From positions 1 to 7,817 of the forward strand of contig CAUEUD010000179.1 of assembly GCA_959020865.1 (NCBI GenBank): a DNA stretch of 7,817 nt. Reading direction: 5' to 3'. Under the pieces are notes generated by a model. It saw only the letters and a program-made list of their open reading frames with translations. It was not told where the DNA came from and ran no database searches. Positions 5,192-7,817 of this stretch are shown one piece after another. The position numbers and the translations under genes were made by a program. This DNA comes from Eubacterium limosum (lineage in GTDB: Bacteria; Bacillota; Clostridia; Eubacteriales; Eubacteriaceae). How positions within the stretch are numbered: position 1 is the stretch's first letter; each line of letters starts with the position of its first letter.

Positions 5192-5345
5192 GTAATTCTT
5201 TACAAGTTTTAGTGGATAATTTCTGCAAAATATTATAAAATAGTAACATGCAACAAACCAAACGCATTTTCGGGAAAAATAACCTTTTAAAATAATGATT
5301 TCGAGAAAATGCAATCATTTAAGAATCTAGCAAGGGGGAAGAAGC
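5190..5345 (+). promoter_or_regulatory. Promoter and leader region of the EF-G-like gene
   Basis: TTGTAA (5190-5195), four bases and TTACAA (5200-5205) form a 16-bp palindrome that contains a -35-like TTTACA (5199-5204). -10-like hexamers occur at 5215-5220 (GATAAT), 5231-5236 (TATTAT) and 5234-5239 (TATAAA), but none pairs with a good -35 at standard spacing, so the exact promoter is uncertain. Further on, GCATTTTC (5264-5271) pairs with GAAAATGC (5305-5312), and AATGATT (5294-5300) pairs with AATCATT (5313-5319). These stems cross and would exclude each other or form a pseudoknot. The Shine-Dalgarno AAGGGGG (5332-5338) is seven bases before the ATG. Confidence 0.4.
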
Positions 5346-7430
5346 ATGAAAACGTATCCAACCAAAAACATCAGAAATATCCTTTTATTAGGGCATGGAG
5401 GAAGCGGCAAGACAACATTGACAGAAGCAATGGCATTTAATGCAGGTGCCATTGACCGAATGGGCAGAGTTGATGAAGGAAACACCTTATCCGATTTTGA
5501 TCCGGAAGAAAAGAGAAGAATGTTCTCAATTTCTTCATCCACTATTCCAGTAGAATATGGTGGACACAAGATTAACATCATCGATGTACCCGGTTATTTT
5601 GATTTTATCGGGGACGCCTACGCAGCACTGAGAGTCGCAGATGCGGTTGTTATCGTAGTCGATGCTTTAGCCGGCGTACAGGTAGGTACAGAAAAAGCCA
5701 TTGAGCTTTTGTCAAAGGTTGACGTACCCGCTTTCATTGTGGTCAACAAAATGGACCGCGAAAACGCGACCTTTGCCAAGGTTATGGATAACCTGAAGGA
5801 AGCCTTTGGCAATAAGGTCATTCCTTTTGAATTACCCATGGGCGAAGGCGAAGACATGCGCGGCGTCGTCAACATTGTTGATATGACAGGAAGCGAAAGA
5901 AAAGACAACCGCTGCTTTGACGTAGAAGTACCGGAAGATATGAAGGAAGAACTGGCGCCTTTCCGTGAAATGATCATGGAATCCGTTGCCCAGACCAGTG
6001 AAGAGCTGATGGAAAAATACTTTGACGGCGAAGAGCTGACCGAAGATGAAATCCACCACGGCATCCGCACCGGCGTGCTGGACGGCGACCTGATCCCGGT
6101 TCTGTGTACCTCCGCAGTACAGAATATCGGCGTAGAAACCCTGGAAAATATGATCATTGCCTATCTGCCGTCACCAAAGGACGCCAAGCCTGTTATGGGC
6201 AAGGACCCAAGAGACGGAAAAGAAGTCGAACGTGCCTGCGGCGCGAGCGAAAGCTTCTCCGCACTGGTCTTCAAGACCATCGTTGACCCGTTTGTCGGTA
6301 AGCTGTCCATCTTTAAGGTGATGTCCGGTGTCCTCGAGGCGACCACCGAGGTCTATAACGCTACGAAGGAAGCAAAGGAAAAGACCAACCATATCTATGT
6401 GCTGCGCGGCAACAAGCAGATTGAAATTGAAGCCCTGCTGGCAGGCGACATCGGCGCTTTCTCCAAACTGGGCGTTACCGTCACCGGTGATACCCTGTGC
6501 GATCCCAAGGACCCGATCGTATATGACAAGATCGAATTCCCGAAACCGGTTATCTCAATGGCCATTGAACCAAAAACCAAAGCGGACATCGACAAGCTGT
6601 CCACTGGCCTCCACCGTCTGATCGAGGAAGATCCGACCATGAGCTTTAACCGCAATAACGAAACCAAACAGACCTTGCTTTCAGGCCTTGGCGAAATGCA
6701 CCTGGAAGTTATCTCCAATAAATTACAGCAGAAATTTGGCGTCGGCGTAAACCTTGAACCCATGAAGGTGCCATACCGTGAAACCATCCGTAAATCTGCC
6801 AGCGCCCAGGGCCGTCACAAGAAACAGTCCGGCGGCAGCGGCCAGTTCGGTGACGTATGGGTCACCTTTGAACCGGGCGATACCCCAAATGATGATTTTG
6901 TCTTTATCGACAAGGTTGTCGGCGGCGCTGTGCCGAGAAACTTTATCCCGGCGGTCGAAAAAGGCCTTCAGGACTGTATGGTGGAAGGCGTGCTGGCCGG
7001 CTATCCGGTAACCGGTGTAAAAGCCACCCTGTACGATGGCTCCTACCATGCTGTCGACTCTGATGAAATGTCCTTTAAGATGGCAGCCACTCTGGCATAC
7101 CGCAAAGGGATGAAGGAAGCCTCACCGATTCTGCTTGAACCCATCTATAAGCTGACCATCACCGTTCCGGAAGAATACATGGGCGATATCATGGGCGACC
7201 TCAATAAAAAACGCGGCCGCATCATGGGCATGGAACCCATCGACGGCGGGAAACAGGTCATCACTGCAGAAGCACCGCTGGCGGAATTGTTCAAATATGC
7301 CACCGAGCTGCGCTCCATGACCCAGGCCAGAGGCGAATTTGAAATGGAATACGTCCGCTACGAAGAAGCCCCGGCCACCATCTCCGAAAAAGTCGTAGCC
7401 GAAGCCCAAGCCGCGAAGGAAAAGAAATGA
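5346..7430 (+). CDS. fusA: Elongation factor G paralogue (EF-G-like translational GTPase)
   Basis: The 694-residue product has the full EF-G layout: G domain (about 1-280), domain II (about 300-385), domain III (about 395-475), domain IV (about 477-600, starting YRETIRKSASAQGRHKKQSGG) and domain V (about 605-680). Canonical EF-G promotes ribosome translocation with GTP hydrolysis in the cytosol. The GTPase motifs deviate from the canonical forms. The P-loop is GHGGSGKT (16-23) instead of AHIDAGKT. Switch I has S61 where EF-G has the conserved Thr. The G3 motif is DVPGYFDF (80-87), with Tyr84 at the position of the catalytic His. NKMD (134-137) and the G5 TSA (255-257) are intact, and the domain IV tip keeps VDSDE (570-574). 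The DxPGY form also occurs in FusA2-type paralogues. It stands alone with its own leader and terminator, away from rpsL, rpsG and tuf, so it is probably the second copy. The Shine-Dalgarno AAGGGGG supports the start. Confidence 0.92.
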   Translation: MKTYPTKNIRNILLLGHGGSGKTTLTEAMAFNAGAIDRMGRVDEGNTLSDFDPEEKRRMFSISSSTIPVEYGGHKINIIDVPGYFDFIGDAYAALRVADAVVIVVDALAGVQVGTEKAIELLSKVDVPAFIVVNKMDRENATFAKVMDNLKEAFGNKVIPFELPMGEGEDMRGVVNIVDMTGSERKDNRCFDVEVPEDMKEELAPFREMIMESVAQTSEELMEKYFDGEELTEDEIHHGIRTGVLDGDLIPVLCTSAVQNIGVETLENMIIAYLPSPKDAKPVMGKDPRDGKEVERACGASESFSALVFKTIVDPFVGKLSIFKVMSGVLEATTEVYNATKEAKEKTNHIYVLRGNKQIEIEALLAGDIGAFSKLGVTVTGDTLCDPKDPIVYDKIEFPKPVISMAIEPKTKADIDKLSTGLHRLIEEDPTMSFNRNNETKQTLLSGLGEMHLEVISNKLQQKFGVGVNLEPMKVPYRETIRKSASAQGRHKKQSGGSGQFGDVWVTFEPGDTPNDDFVFIDKVVGGAVPRNFIPAVEKGLQDCMVEGVLAGYPVTGVKATLYDGSYHAVDSDEMSFKMAATLAYRKGMKEASPILLEPIYKLTITVPEEYMGDIMGDLNKKRGRIMGMEPIDGGKQVITAEAPLAELFKYATELRSMTQARGEFEMEYVRYEEAPATISEKVVAEAQAAKEKK

Positions 7431-7438
7431 CGCTGAGT

Positions 7439-7544
7439 CCAATTTCTGCAAGAAATTGGTAAGGAGCAAAGCGTGAGCGTGCGACTGGCAACGAAGCAAA
7501 CGCAGATGATGAGGAAATCATCCGGTAAGGATGATAAGATTTCC
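7439..7544 (+). other. Hairpin-rich stretch between the EF-G-like stop and its terminator
   Basis: Two strong inverted repeats lie here. CCAATTTCT (7439-7447) pairs with AGAAATTGG (7451-7459) around a 3-base loop. GGAAATC (7513-7519) pairs with GATTTCC (7538-7544), enclosing ATCC/GGAT (7520-7523 with 7529-7532) with a 5-base bulge. Between them is a G/C-richer stretch with GCGTGAGCGTGCG and no stable long stem. It may be a structured 3' UTR, an extragenic repeat or a small-RNA region. A 33-codon frame (GTG 7473 to TAA 7571) with AAGGAG six bases upstream also runs through it. I cannot decide between these. Confidence 0.35.
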
Positions 7545-7587
7545 GAAGAATCTGTGATCCTATTGAATTAAAATTTAGAATTTACAG

Positions 7588-7616
7588 GCAGCGCTGAAAT
7601 ATGCGCTGCTTTTTTT
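7588..7616 (+). terminator. Rho-independent terminator downstream of the EF-G-like gene
   Basis: A 7-bp GC-rich stem, GCAGCGC (7588-7594) with GCGCTGC (7603-7609), has an 8-base loop and is followed by seven T (7610-7616). It lies about 160 bases after the stop codon and ends the EF-G-like transcript. Confidence 0.9.
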
Positions 7617-7748
7617 AGTTGATAGTTGAAAGTTGATAATTGATAGTTATGGTACAAATTTGCCGTTGGCAAATTTGAATTTTAATCAAAACCACATTGT
7701 GGTTTTGTTCCTAAACTATCCACTATCCACTATCAATTATCCACTTTT
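7617..7748. repeat. MITE-like palindromic repeat element with heptamer-repeat arms
   Basis: The left arm (7617-7648) is built of degenerate TTGATAG/TTGAAAG heptamers. The right arm (7714-7748) is built of CTATCCA/CTATCAA heptamers on the opposite strand sense. The arms share an exact 13-bp inverted match, GATAATTGATAGT (7635-7647) with ACTATCAATTATC (7729-7741). Between them are two perfect short hairpins: CAAATTTGCC/GGCAAATTTG (7655-7664 with 7668-7677) and CAAAACCACA/TGTGGTTTTG (7687-7696 with 7698-7707). There is no coding capacity. The design resembles a non-autonomous mobile or extragenic palindromic repeat. Target-site duplications are not evident. Confidence 0.6.
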
Positions 7749-7790
7749 ACAGTTGGTTGAAAACATAAAATCTATGAAATAAGAGTTTTT

Positions 7791-7817
7791 TTGACAATGT
7801 GTACATGTCATTGATAT
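7791..7817 (+). promoter_or_regulatory. Promoter at the right edge with operator-like repeat
   Basis: A consensus -35 TTGACA (7791-7796) is followed after 18 bases by TAT at the window edge (7815-7817), which would start a -10 preceded by TG (7812-7813), an extended -10 pattern. TGACA (7792-7796) and TGTCA (7806-7810) form an inverted repeat over the -35 and spacer, with TGTACA inside. It would drive a rightward gene beyond the window. Confidence 0.45.

Noticed and set aside
5618..6157. A 179-codon open frame on the minus strand within the EF-G-like gene
   Set aside because: It is rich in Ser, Thr and Ile in the way antisense frames of EF-G genes are, lacks a family pattern, and lies fully inside a conserved gene.
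7617..7748. CRISPR array, because of short repeated units
   Set aside because: The units are adjacent degenerate heptamers in inverted arms, with no spacers of constant length and no cas genes.

Overview
The window reads as a chromosomal segment of a low-to-moderate GC Gram-positive anaerobe of the class Clostridia. My best guess is the Eubacterium limosum/callanderi or Acetobacterium group. That guess rests on protein style, on a uroporphyrinogen-decarboxylase-fold protein of the kind that is expanded in methylotrophic acetogens, and on strong GGAGG ribosome binding sites. It is an inference, not a search result.

Layout from left to right. (1) The 3' part of a small four-helix membrane protein, cut by the window edge, followed by overlapping hairpins and a Rho-independent terminator (to about 500). 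(2) A gene for a URO-D/MtaA-type protein (613-1779) and a 50-codon gene of unknown function (1792-1944). They sit behind a promoter whose -35 box lies in a perfect palindrome, and end at a bidirectional terminator. (3) A convergent TetR/AcrR-type repressor gene (1997-2641, minus strand), divergent from a SnoaL-like (NTF2-fold) gene (2749-3360). One arm of the palindrome recurs in this divergent gap, so the TetR protein may control both units. (4) A compact rsbV-rsbW-sigB partner-switching operon (3630-5138). RsbV (STAS antagonist), RsbW (kinase and anti-sigma factor) and sigma-B are tightly packed behind a promoter that matches the sigma-B consensus, which suggests autoregulation of a general stress response. 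(5) A stand-alone elongation factor G paralogue (5346-7430) with non-canonical G-domain motifs and a structured leader. (6) A gene-free tail (7431-7817). It holds a hairpin-rich stretch, a terminator, a MITE-like palindromic repeat with heptamer-repeat arms, and a promoter that runs off the right edge.

Intergenic stretches: the 3361-3629 gap holds a terminator, an AT-rich tract and the sigB-operon promoter and leader. The 5139-5345 gap holds a terminator, a 16-bp palindrome and leader hairpins. I found no CRISPR array, tRNA, rRNA or transposase gene. Nothing here is clearly an undescribed multi-gene system. The best leads are the shared TetR operator linking the URO-D-fold and SnoaL-like genes, the autoregulated sigB module, the atypical EF-G, and the repeat-rich tail.
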